From the NCBI RefSeq assembly GCF_900104625.1, contig NZ_FNVZ01000005.1, forward strand, positions 1,488,001 to 1,552,000: a DNA stretch of 64,000 nucleotides, written 5' to 3'. Source of the DNA: Leptotrichia massiliensis. Lineage in GTDB: Bacteria > Fusobacteriota > Fusobacteriia > Fusobacteriales > Leptotrichiaceae. The translations under genes and the position numbers were made by a program. Shown piece after piece: positions 35,561 to 43,800 of this stretch; position 1 is the stretch's first letter; each line of letters starts with the position of its first letter. The notes under the pieces were generated by a model that saw nothing but the letters and a program-made list of their open reading frames with translations, was not told where the DNA came from and made no database searches.

Positions 35561-35680
35561 TTACATTAAATATAAAGATTGTTATGTTTAAATTTCAATT
35601 TTTTAATCTGTTAAAAATATAAATAGGAAAATATTTAAATTTAATTTTTTAAATACTAAAAGATGTATTCTAAAATTTTT

Positions 35681-36409
35681 TTATTTATACAAATTCTCAA
35701 CATATTCACTTCTTCTTCCATTTTCATCATAAACAAAAATTGGCATTTCAATAGAAAATCCTTTCTTTGCATCTTTTATTGCTTCTAAAAGGCAAATTTT
35801 TGAGTTTTCATTCCATTTTGTATAGCAGTTTTTCATTCGTTTTGGCTCTAAATTATATTTTTGTAAAAGTGATAGAACTTCTACTAGACGTTCGCTTCGG
35901 AATACAATTGAGAAACTTCCCATATTTTTTAATAAGTAAGAAGAAATTTTTATTATTTCTTCAAGTGTTAAATTAATATTATGTCTTGCGTTTGCCAGTT
36001 GTTCCAAATTGTTTGTTTGGGAAATATCGCCAGTAAATTCAAAATATGGGGGATTTGTAACGATAGTGTCAAATTCGTCACGGTTAAAAATATCTTTATA
36101 ATTTTTTATATCTTCGTTTATTATTTTAACCTGATTTTCAAATTTATTGCCATTAATATTTCTTATGGCAATTTCTGCCATTGTTTCTTGTAATTCTATG
36201 CCTGTAATTCGAGCTTTTGACCGCTGTGCCAGAAGTAAAGCGATAATTCCACAGCCAGTCCCAATATCAAGGATTTTTTTAGTTTTTCGATTAATTTTTA
36301 CAAAGTCTGCAAGCAAGACAGAATCAAGTGTAAAATTTTGAAAGTCATTTCGTTGAATAACTTTCATATTTTTTATTGAGGTAACTGTTTCTTCTCCGTT
36401 TTTTTTCAT
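35681..36409 (-). CDS. trmN6: tRNA1(Val) (adenine37-N6)-methyltransferase, TrmN6/YfiC type
   Basis: 242 aa class I SAM methyltransferase. SAM site ILDIGTGCGIIALLLAQRS (about 45-63), the acidic loop ITGIELQ, and the adenine-N6 motif TNPPYFE (about 118-124). N-terminal QRNDFQNFTLDSVLLADFV is the YfiC/TrmN6 signature, so it most likely methylates A37 of tRNA-Val; other adenine targets cannot be excluded. AAGGAG precedes the ATG. Confidence 0.85.
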   Translation of the reverse strand: MKKNGEETVTSIKNMKVIQRNDFQNFTLDSVLLADFVKINRKTKKILDIGTGCGIIALLLAQRSKARITGIELQETMAEIAIRNINGNKFENQVKIINEDIKNYKDIFNRDEFDTIVTNPPYFEFTGDISQTNNLEQLANARHNINLTLEEIIKISSYLLKNMGSFSIVFRSERLVEVLSLLQKYNLEPKRMKNCYTKWNENSKICLLEAIKDAKKGFSIEMPIFVYDENGRRSEYVENLYK

Positions 36410-36443
36410 AAAATGTAACTCCTTTTTCTTTTTATACTAATAC

Positions 36444-36467
36444 TATTCCCCATTTAAATAGGGAATA
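36444..36467. promoter_or_regulatory. Palindrome upstream of trmN6
   Basis: A 24-bp near-perfect palindrome with arms TATTCCC and GGGAATA around an ATTTAAAT core (one mismatched pair). It is 35 bp before the trmN6 start, so may be an operator or an RNA hairpin. Confidence 0.4.
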
Positions 36468-36546
36468 TTTAATAAATTTTGTAAAATCTTAATATTGTAA
36501 TTTATTATAATAAAAAATATGAATTTAGTTTCCTTATAAATAAAAA

Positions 36547-36575
36547 ATAAATGCGGAAAATAATTCCCGCAATTA
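36547..36575 (-). terminator. Terminator after yebC
   Basis: TGCGGAA/TTCCCGCA arms (36552-36558, 36564-36571, one bulge); on the minus strand followed by TTTATTTTTTA. Confidence 0.65.
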
Positions 36576-36600
36576 AAATTTGTAAATTCATAAATATTTA

Positions 36601-37320
36601 TTATAATTCTCCAGCATAGTTATGATGAACTTTTTGAACATCATCGTCATTTTCCAGAGTGTCAATTAATTTTTTAAGTTTTTGCAAATCCTCTTCACCA
36701 AGAGTATCAACTTCGATAGAAGGCAAATATTGAATATCTGCTTCCAGCAATGTGTATCCTGCATTTCTTAAAGCATCTGCTACTGCATCAAAGTTAGATG
36801 GTTCAGTTGTGATGTAAAAACTGTCTTCCAGAGTTTCCATATCTTCCATTCCAGATTCAAGTGCTACTTCCATTAATGCTTCCTCATCAATATCATCAGT
36901 TTTTTCAATAATAATCTCACCTTTTCTTCCAAACATATACGAAACTGATCCAGAAACACCAAGATTTCCGCCATTTCTATCAAAAGCTACTTTTACAGAT
37001 GAAGCAGTTCTATTTTTATTATCAGTAAGAGCTTCTACAATAATAGCAACTCCTGCTGGTCCGTATCCTTCGTAATTTAACGTTTCAAAAGCTGTCGAAC
37101 CGTCAGTTCCTGCTCCTTTCTTGATTGCCCTGTTAATATTGTCGTTAGGCATATTAATCGCTTTTGCTTTTTCGATTGCGTGTTTTAGGGCTACGTTAAA
37201 TTCAGGATTTTCTCCGCCTCTTGCTGCCACTGTTATAAGTCTAACAAGTTTTGTGAATGATGCAGCTCTTTTTTTATCCTGTGCTTCCTTACGCCCTGCT
37301 ATTGTACCATGTCTTCCCAT
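36601..37320 (-). CDS. yebC: YebC/PmpR-family protein
   Basis: 239 aa, full length. N-terminal MGRHGTIAGRKEAQDKKRAASFTKL (family: GHSKW..I..RK...D..R.K.F.K), then AKAINMPNDNINRAIKKG and YEGYGPAGVAIIVEALTDNKNR. YebC proteins were long called transcriptional regulators; recent work assigns some to translation, relieving stalling at proline tracts. AGGAGG precedes the ATG. Monocistronic. Confidence 0.93.
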   Translation of the reverse strand: MGRHGTIAGRKEAQDKKRAASFTKLVRLITVAARGGENPEFNVALKHAIEKAKAINMPNDNINRAIKKGAGTDGSTAFETLNYEGYGPAGVAIIVEALTDNKNRTASSVKVAFDRNGGNLGVSGSVSYMFGRKGEIIIEKTDDIDEEALMEVALESGMEDMETLEDSFYITTEPSNFDAVADALRNAGYTLLEADIQYLPSIEVDTLGEEDLQKLKKLIDTLENDDDVQKVHHNYAGEL

Positions 37321-37454
37321 TTTTTCCTCCTAAATTAATTATATGAAAATTATATCATAAAAAAAAAGTCTAATCAATGGGGAAATTAAAGGAATTTTTT
37401 ATAATGAATTATTCTAAAGTTTGAATAGTGCAATTATTCATTTTAAATTTGTAA

Positions 37455-37483
37455 AAAAAAACTCAAAACTTTAATTTTGAGAG
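37455..37483 (-). terminator. Terminator of the tRNA operon
   Basis: CTCAAAA (37462-37468) pairs with TTTTGAG (37475-37481); on the minus strand followed by TTTTTTTTTAC. Confidence 0.75.
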
Positions 37484-37518
37484 TGATTATCGTTATTATT
37501 TTTAGTTAATTTATTTAA

Positions 37519-37595
<77 letters not shown>

Positions 37596-37634
37596 ATTTG
37601 TTTTTATCGAATTAATTCGTCTATTAAAAAAAAA

Positions 37635-37728
37635 TGGCGGAGAAGGAGGGATTTGAACCCTCGATCCAAGTTTTAGCCCGGATACTCCCTTAGCAGGGGA
37701 GCGCATTCGGCCTCTCTGCCACTTCTCC
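37635..37728 (-). tRNA. tRNA-Ser(GCT)
   Basis: 94 nt including CCA, class II with a long variable arm. Acceptor GGAGAAG pairs with CTTCTCC; anticodon stem CTCCC/GGGAG with loop CTGCTAA gives anticodon GCT. T-arm GGTTCAAATCC is seen. Confidence 0.93.
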
Positions 37729-37746
37729 AAAAATATAAATTTTAAA

Positions 37747-37833
37747 TGGCGGGTGAACTGGGATTCGAACCCAGACATCTTGCGATTTCGCCGGTTTTCA
37801 AGACCGGTCCCTTAGCCGTTCGGACATCCACCC
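37747..37833 (-). tRNA. tRNA-Ser(TGA)
   Basis: 87 nt including CCA, class II. Acceptor GGGTGGA pairs with TTCACCC (one G-T); anticodon stem CCGGT/ACCGG with loop CTTGAAA gives anticodon TGA. T-arm GGTTCGAATCC is present. First gene of the tRNA operon. Confidence 0.93.
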
Positions 37834-37848
37834 ATACGTTACTCAGTT

Positions 37849-37878
37849 AGTATATCATATATTTTTATAATTTGTCAA
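37849..37878 (-). promoter_or_regulatory. tRNA operon promoter
   Basis: On the minus strand TTGACA (37873-37878), 18 bp, TATACT (37849-37854), 15 bp before tRNA-Ser(TGA). Confidence 0.75.
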
Positions 37879-37947
37879 TAACTTTTTCATAAATTTTATT
37901 AAAATTTGTGTACAGGGGTATAAAATAACCTACACCCCTTATTTCTA

Positions 37948-38358
37948 TTAGTCTACAAATAGTAAATCCGTAATTTTTTCTATAAAAGGAATTTTAAATT
38001 CTTTTTTCAAAACTGATGATACTGTTGCGATAATTTGGAAAACAGATAATATTACAAAAATTACGAAAAATAAGATATTTCCCACTACTATAATAATATT
38101 TAAAAATGTCGAAATTAACAATAGCACTGTTACTGCCAATGTCTGTTTTGCATAGGCTCTTACAAATCCATTCTCCTGCTCCAGAATTAATGCAATTATT
38201 GGTATTAATAGGCTAAATCCCATTGAAAAACTTAATTTTATTGGAAATGAAGCGGCTTCGATTCTAAATCCTGCAAAAAAGCTTAGATTTATAAGAAAAG
38301 CTGCAGCATAAGCTCTTAATCCTGCAATTGATTTTTTTTCACCAATATTATTGTCCAT
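37948..38358 (-). CDS. Small membrane protein (DUF4870-like)
   Basis: 136 aa with four hydrophobic stretches. The motif EQENGFVRAYAKQTLAVTV resembles the 'FVRFHA.Q' signature of DUF4870/Tic20-like small membrane proteins, whose role is unknown. AGGAGG lies before the ATG. It is monocistronic, upstream of the tRNA operon promoter. Confidence 0.65.
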   Translation of the reverse strand: MDNNIGEKKSIAGLRAYAAAFLINLSFFAGFRIEAASFPIKLSFSMGFSLLIPIIALILEQENGFVRAYAKQTLAVTVLLLISTFLNIIIVVGNILFFVIFVILSVFQIIATVSSVLKKEFKIPFIEKITDLLFVD

Positions 38359-38468
38359 ATACTCCTCCTAATCTTAATATATTTTTAGATTTTATTTACT
38401 TTAATTACTTAAAAGAATTTTAACATAAAAGATATAAAAAATCAAATTGAAAAATTCGTGTATTAGCA

Positions 38469-38497
38469 TTGATAAAAAAAGCAATATGTGATAAAAT
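38469..38497 (+). promoter_or_regulatory. tpiA promoter
   Basis: TTGATA (38469-38474), 17 bp, TAAAAT (38492-38497) with extended TG. Confidence 0.7.
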
Positions 38498-38540
38498 AAA
38501 AGAAAATGTAAAATATTAAATAAATAATGGAGGAGAAACT

Positions 38541-39308
38541 ATGAGAAAAGTAATAGTAGCTGGAAACTGGAAAATGAACAAAACTGCAAAAGAGGCTGCA
38601 CAATTCTTCAATGAATTAAAACCTTTAGTAGCAGATGTGAAAAATGCAGGAATCGTAATTGGAGCACCTTTCACTGCACTAGAAACAGCAACTAGAGAAA
38701 CTGCAGGAAGCAACATTAAAATCGCTGCTGAAAATATGAACGCTAAAGAAAGCGGAGCATATACTGGAGAAGTTTCACCATTGATGTTAAAAGATTTAGG
38801 TGTAGAATATGTAATTTTAGGACATTCTGAAAGAAGAGAATATTATCACGAAACTGATGAAATCATCAATGAAAAAGTAAAATCAGCATTGGCTCACGAT
38901 TTAAAACCAATCTTATGTTTCGGAGAAACTTTGGAAGAAAGAGAAGCTGGAACTACTAACGATGTTGTAAAAACTCAAATTACTGGTGGATTAAAAGACG
39001 TAACAGCCGCTGAAATGGCAAACGTTGTACTTGCTTACGAACCAGTATGGGCAATTGGAACAGGTAAAACTGCTACTCCAGAACAAGCTCAAGAAGTTCA
39101 TGCATTCATCAGAGGATTATTAACTGATTTATACGGAAAAGAAGTTGCAGAAAACGTAACAGTTCAATATGGTGGATCAATGAACGATGCAAATGCAGCT
39201 GACTTAATCGCTCAAACAGACATTGACGGCGGATTAGTAGGAGGAGCAAGTTTAATTCCTGAAAAATTCGCTGTAATAATAAAAGCCGGAGATACAGCAG
39301 CTAAATAA
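38541..39308 (+). CDS. tpiA: Triosephosphate isomerase
   Basis: 255 aa, TIM barrel. Catalytic residues visible: Lys in GNWKMNKT (about 12), His in ILGHSERREY (about 95) and Glu in LAYEPVWAIGTGK (about 168), with loop-8 phosphate binder GGLVGGASL. It interconverts DHAP and GAP in glycolysis. Codon choice is more balanced than in neighbours, as expected of a highly expressed gene. Start has GGAGGAG upstream. Confidence 0.98.
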   Translation: MRKVIVAGNWKMNKTAKEAAQFFNELKPLVADVKNAGIVIGAPFTALETATRETAGSNIKIAAENMNAKESGAYTGEVSPLMLKDLGVEYVILGHSERREYYHETDEIINEKVKSALAHDLKPILCFGETLEEREAGTTNDVVKTQITGGLKDVTAAEMANVVLAYEPVWAIGTGKTATPEQAQEVHAFIRGLLTDLYGKEVAENVTVQYGGSMNDANAADLIAQTDIDGGLVGGASLIPEKFAVIIKAGDTAAK

Positions 39309-39373
39309 TTATTTTGCAATAAAAATTAATTGGCTATTCTCTTGTTTTGTAAATTATAGGAGGAAGTAATAAC

Positions 39374-39580
39374 GTGTTAGAAAATTTATTAATTATAGCT
39401 CTAGTAATTTTATCAATCATCATGATAAGCGTAATTTTACTACAGCCAGACAGAAGCCAAGGTTTAGCAAAAAGTTCTGCTAACATATTGGATGAAGAAA
39501 AAGAAGGAATTGAAAAATTTACAGAAGTAGTTGCAACATTATTTCTAGTTGTTGCAATCTTATTCCAAATTGTAAGATAA
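39374..39580 (+). CDS. secG: Preprotein translocase subunit SecG
   Basis: 68 aa from GTG 39374, with AGGAGGAAG upstream. Two membrane helices (about 4-23 and 49-67) flank the conserved cytoplasmic loop LLQPDRSQGLAKSSANIL (family: LLQ..KG.GL....G). Stabilises SecYE during export. Located 65 bp after tpiA, a common pairing. Confidence 0.92.
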   Translation: MLENLLIIALVILSIIMISVILLQPDRSQGLAKSSANILDEEKEGIEKFTEVVATLFLVVAILFQIVR

Positions 39581-39620
39581 TTTTTAAAAAGTAAATTTTT
39601 TGGATTTTTTATAAAAATAT

Positions 39621-39657
39621 AAAAATCACAGTTGAAAACATTGGCTGTGATTTTTTC
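39621..39657 (+). terminator. Terminator after secG
   Basis: AAAAATCACAG (39621-39631) pairs with CTGTGATTTTT (39645-39655). It separates secG from hicA. Confidence 0.85.
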
Positions 39658-39679
39658 TAAAAAAATTTTTTTAAAGTTA

Positions 39680-39708
39680 TTGACAATGTGTTGAATACGT
39701 GTTATAAT
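39680..39708 (+). promoter_or_regulatory. hicA promoter with operator half-site
   Basis: Consensus TTGACA (39680-39685), exactly 17 bp, consensus TATAAT (39703-39708). The spacer ends AATACGTGT, i.e. an ACGTGTT half-site (39697-39703) directly 5' of the -10 box, the same position as the full palindrome in the hicB-cas13a promoter. Confidence 0.8.
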
Positions 39709-39819
39709 GAATTTATAAGTTGAAAATGATTTTTTGTAAAACTTTTCGACTCTCCCTAATTTTCAAATACTTTCTATTAGAAGTTATTATTAACGTTATT
39801 TTAGAAGGGAATGATATTT

Positions 39820-40002
39820 ATGTCATATAGAAAAATCGAAAAAAGATTTAGAAAATTAGGTGGAAAAGTTGTACGTATAAAAGGAAGTCATTATCAATGG
39901 ATGATCCCAGGTGTAAAAGGTGTGGTCACAGTACCATATTCAAAAGATATACCTGTAGGAACATTAAAAAGTATTGAAAAACAAGTCGGGATTAAACTCT
40001 AG
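39820..40002 (+). CDS. hicA: HicA-type mRNA interferase toxin
   Basis: 60 aa from ATG 39820; AGAAGGGA is 9 bp upstream, whereas ATG 39811 abuts it. The HicA dsRBD-like pattern is complete: KLGGKVVRIKGSHYQWMIPG, with the catalytic His in GSHYQW, then VVTVPYSKDIPVGTLKSIEKQVGIKL (consensus TVP.H..KDI..GTL..I.KQ.G). HicA cleaves mRNA when free of HicB. Here the antitoxin is not adjacent: a CRISPR mini-array (40049-40210) lies between it and hicB (40430). The leader is about 105 nt and has two mutually exclusive hairpins. Confidence 0.9.
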   Translation: MSYRKIEKRFRKLGGKVVRIKGSHYQWMIPGVKGVVTVPYSKDIPVGTLKSIEKQVGIKL

Positions 40003-40030
40003 TCCCTTCTTGCTTTCATCAAAAATTATT

Positions 40031-40051
40031 ATCCCATAATTTGGATGGGAT
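40031..40051. promoter_or_regulatory. Leader-repeat inverted repeat, mini-array
   Basis: ATCCCAT (40031-40037) and ATGGGAT (40045-40051) are inverted, with a 7-nt loop; the right arm overlaps the first three bases of the first CRISPR repeat. The same arms occur at the main array. It may be the integration or processing signal. Confidence 0.6.
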
Positions 40052-40215
40052 TTAGAGCACCCCAAAAATGAAGGGGACTAAAACAAAAATATTTCTTATT
40101 ATGAACATCTTTAAATGATTTAGAGCACCTCAAAAATGAAGGGGACTAAAACTCAATTTTAATTATTTGTCCGGGATATATCGGATTTAGAGAACCCCAA
40201 AAGTAAGGAAAATTT
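40049..40215 (+). CRISPR. Type VI-A CRISPR mini-array between hicA and hicB
   Basis: Two good 36-nt repeats (40049-40084 and 40117-40152) begin GATTTAGAGCACC and end GGGGACTAAAAC; the second has a C-to-T change. A degenerate third repeat starts at 40184 (GATTTAGAGAACCCC) and decays by about 40210. Spacers are 40085-40116 (32 nt) and 40153-40183 (31 nt). It has the same orientation as cas13a and the main array but carries GC where the main array has GT in GAG[C/T]AC. No promoter fits in the 46 bp after hicA, so it is probably transcribed as the 3' part of hicA mRNA. Confidence 0.92.
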
Positions 40216-40296
40216 GTAATTAGGTAAGGAGTATTAAAAAAATGTAATTTTAAAAAAATTGAAGAAATTAAATGAAAAATTGTACAAGTAAAAAAG

Positions 40297-40369
40297 AATC
40301 ACTAACAATGAGTGATTAAGGAATAGAAAAATTTGAAAAAATTGTTTTATTTTAGCAGAGATGCTAAAA
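40297..40369 (+). other. Two hairpins upstream of hicB
   Basis: AATCACT/AGTGATT (40297-40303, 40311-40317) and TTTTAGCA-GAGA-TGCTAAAA (40350-40369) are perfect short hairpins between mini-array and hicB promoter. Neither is followed by a strong T-run, so neither is a sure terminator. No coding frame is seen in 40216-40385. Confidence 0.4.
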
Positions 40370-40385
40370 AATTTTATAAATATTT

Positions 40386-40414
40386 TTAAATACGTGTTTA
40401 ACACGTGATATAGA
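40386..40414 (+). promoter_or_regulatory. hicB-cas13a promoter with palindromic operator
   Basis: Weak TTAAAT (40386-40391) and TATAGA (40409-40414) are 17 bp apart. The spacer is almost filled by the perfect palindrome ACGTGTT-T-AACACGT (40392-40406). HicB-family antitoxins normally bind such palindromes through their C-terminal domain, so autoregulation of hicB and cas13a is inferred. Confidence 0.65.
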
Positions 40415-40429
40415 TTGGAGATAATTAAA

Positions 40430-40846
40430 ATGGATGTATTTTATCCAGCAGTGATAACTAAGGAAGATGGAATTTATTATAGTTGTCTTGTTGATTTTGA
40501 CAAGTTTGAAGATGGAAGTATAAATTATTATGCTACATTTGGAGATAATATGGAGAGAGCTGTTTCTAATTTAAGGGAAACATTGGGTTTGCATCTGGCT
40601 GATTTACTGGATGTAAGAAAAAATTTTCCTGAACCTTCAAGAGTAGAAGATATAAAATTGAAAGAAAATCAGTATTTGTATATTATTTCTGTTGATCCAG
40701 TGTATGAAGTGGCAAAAGTTACAAATGCACTTAAAAAGAAAACTTTAACAATTCCTGTTTGGTTAGATATATTGGCACAGGAAAAAAATCTGAATTTTTC
40801 ACAAATTTTACAAAAAGCATTGAAAAAAGAATTAGGTATTGAGTAG
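40430..40846 (+). CDS. hicB: HicB-type antitoxin
   Basis: 138 aa from ATG 40430 (TTGGAG 9 bp upstream). The N-terminal HicB domain is recognisable: MDVFYPAVITKEDGIYYSCLVDFDKF…YATFGDNMERAVSNLRETLGLHLADLL. The C-terminal ~40 residues (LTIPVWLDILAQEKNLNFSQILQKALKKELG) look like a ribbon-helix-helix DNA-binding domain. HicB neutralises HicA and represses its own promoter. It is separated from hicA by the mini-array and ends only 29 bp before cas13a, with no terminator between, so the two are probably co-transcribed. Confidence 0.88.
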   Translation: MDVFYPAVITKEDGIYYSCLVDFDKFEDGSINYYATFGDNMERAVSNLRETLGLHLADLLDVRKNFPEPSRVEDIKLKENQYLYIISVDPVYEVAKVTNALKKKTLTIPVWLDILAQEKNLNFSQILQKALKKELGIE

Positions 40847-40875
40847 TAAAGAAAATATTAGGAGGTTTTTTGTAT

Positions 40876-43800
40876 ATGAAAATCACAAAAATTGATGGAA
40901 TTTCACATAAAAAATATATTAAAGAAGGAAAATTGGTAAAAAGTACGAGTGAAGAAAATAAGACTGATGAAAGATTGTCAGAACTTTTAACTATAAGACT
41001 TGATACGTATATAAAAAATCCTGATAATGCAAGTGAAGAAGAAAATAGAATAAGAAGAGAAAATTTAAAAGAATTTTTTTCAAATAAAGTATTGTATTTA
41101 AAAGATGGTATTCTGTATTTAAAGGATAGGAGAGAAAAAAATCAATTACAGAATAAAAATTATTCTGAAGAAGATATTTCAGAATATGATTTAAAAAACA
41201 AAAATAATTTTTTGGTTTTAAAGAAAATACTGTTAAATGAAGATATAAATTCTGAAGAATTAGAAATATTTAGAAACGATTTTGAGAAAAAATTGGATAA
41301 GATAAATTCTTTAAAATATTCACTTGAAGAAAATAAAGCTAATTATCAAAAGATTAATGAAAATAATATAAAAAAAGTTGAAGGAAAAAGCAAAAGAAAC
41401 ATTTTTTACAATTATTACAAAGACTCAGCAAAACGTAATGATTATATAAATAATATACAAGAAGCATTTGATAAATTATACAAAAAAGAAGATATTGAGA
41501 ATTTATTTTTTTTAATAGAAAATTCAAAAAAACATGAAAAATATAAAATAAGGGAATGCTATCACAAAATAATTGGAAGAAAAAATGATAAAGAAAATTT
41601 TGCAACAATTATTTATGAAGAAATACAGAATGTAAATAATATGAAAGAATTAATTGAGAAAGTTCCAAATGTAAGCGAATTAAAAAAATCTCAAGTATTT
41701 TATAAATATTATTTGAATAAAGAGAAACTTAATGATGAAAATATAAAATATGTTTTTTGTCATTTTGTAGAAATTGAAATGAGTAAACTTCTGAAAAATT
41801 ATGTGTATAAAAAACCAAGTAATATAAGTAATGATAAAGTGAAAAGAATATTTGAATATCAGAGTTTAAAAAAATTAATAGAAAATAAATTACTAAATAA
41901 ATTGGATACTTATGTAAGAAATTGTGGAAAATACAGTTTTTATTTACAGGATGGAGAAATTGCGACAAGTGATTTTATTGTTGGGAATAGACAAAATGAA
42001 GCATTTTTACGAAATATAATTGGGGTTTCTTCTACTGCATATTTTTCATTGAGAAATATTCTTGAAACTGAAAATGAGAATGATATTACAGGAAGAATGA
42101 GAGGAAAGACTGTAAAAAATAATAAGGGCGAAGAAAAATATATTTCTGGAGAAATTGATAAATTATATGATAATAATAAACAAAATGAAGTGAAAAAAAA
42201 TTTAAAAATGTTCTATAGTTATGATTTTAATATGAATAGCAAAAAGGAAATTGAAGATTTTTTTTCAAATATTGATGAAGCTATTAGCAGTATTAGACAT
42301 GGGATTGTGCATTTTAATTTGGAATTAGAAGGGAAAGATATATTTACATTTAAAAATATAGTTCCTTCTCAAATTTCAAAAAAAATGTTTCACGATGAAA
42401 TAAATGAGAAAAAATTGAAATTGAAGATATTTAAGCAGTTAAATAGTGCAAATGTATTTAGATATTTGGAAAAATATAAAATATTAAATTATTTAAATAG
42501 AACACGATTTGAGTTTGTTAATAAAAATATTCCATTTGTTCCGTCATTTACAAAATTGTACAGCAGGATAGATGATTTAAAAAATAGTCTAGGTATTTAT
42601 TGGAAAACTCCGAAAACAAATGATGATAATAAAACTAAAGAAATTACAGATGCTCAGATATATCTTTTAAAAAATATTTATTATGGTGAATTTTTAAATT
42701 ATTTTATGAGCAATAATGGGAATTTTTTTGAGATAACCAAAGAAATAATTGAGTTAAATAAAAATGATAAAAGAAATTTAAAAACTGGATTTTATAAACT
42801 TCAAAAATTTGAAAATCTTCAAGAAAAAACTCCTAAAGAATATCTTGCAAATATACAAAGCCTTTATATGATTAATGCTGGAAATCAGGATGAAGAGGAA
42901 AAAGATACATATATTGACTTTATACAAAAAATATTTTTAAAAGGATTTATGACTTACTTAGCAAATAACGGAAGATTAAGCCTTATATATATTGGAAGCG
43001 ATGAAGAAACAAATACTTCTTTAGCAGAAAAAAAACAAGAGTTTGATAAATTCTTGAAAAAATATGAACAAAATAATAATATTGAAATTCCATATGAAAT
43101 AAATGAATTTGTAAGAGAGATAAAATTAGGAAAGATATTAAAATACACTGAAAGATTGAATATGTTTTATCTAATTCTAAAATTACTTAATCATAAAGAA
43201 TTGACTAATTTGAAAGGAAGTCTTGAAAAATATCAGAGTGCAAATAAAGAAGAGGCTTTTTCAGATCAACTTGAACTTATAAATCTTTTAAACTTAGATA
43301 ATAATAGAGTAACAGAAGATTTTGAATTAGAAGCGGATGAAATTGGGAAGTTTTTAGATTTTAATGGAAATAAGGTAAAAGATAATAAAGAATTGAAGAA
43401 ATTTGACACAAATAAAATATATTTTGATGGAGAAAATATTATAAAGCATAGAGCTTTTTATAATATAAAAAAATACGGGATGTTAAATTTACTTGAGAAA
43501 ATATCTGATGAGGCAAAGTACAAAATAAGTATTGAAGAATTAAAAAATTACAGTAAGAAAAAAAATGAAATAGAAGAAAATCATACAACCCAGGAAAATT
43601 TACATAGAAAATATGCAAGACCTAGAAAAGATGAAAAATTTACTGATGAAGATTATAAAAAATATGAGAAGGCAATCAGAAATATACAGCAATATACTCA
43701 TTTGAAAAATAAAGTTGAATTTAATGAATTAAATTTATTGCAAAGTTTACTATTAAGAATACTTCATAGGCTTGTAGGATATACTTCAATTTGGGAAAGG

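Larger units (their letters stand above)
35253..35680. other. Gene-free gap with terminator and structured repeat
   Basis: The gap holds the terminator at 35350-35376 and repeat copy B (35390-35560). A plus-strand frame at 35382-35591 runs through the repeat hairpins and is not considered a gene. Confidence 0.6.

Noticed and set aside
35382-35591. 69-codon plus-strand frame
   Set aside because: Coincides with structured repeat B; reading frame is explained by the repeat.
37914-37939. GGGGT/ACCCC hairpin after the DUF4870-like gene
   Set aside because: Stem is interrupted and not followed by a clear T-tract, so not called a terminator.
40085-40116. Possible match of the first mini-array spacer to the hicA start region
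   Set aside because: Reverse complement of the spacer resembles ATGTCATATAGAAA only with several gaps; Cas13a guides do not tolerate such gaps and the sequences are AT-rich.
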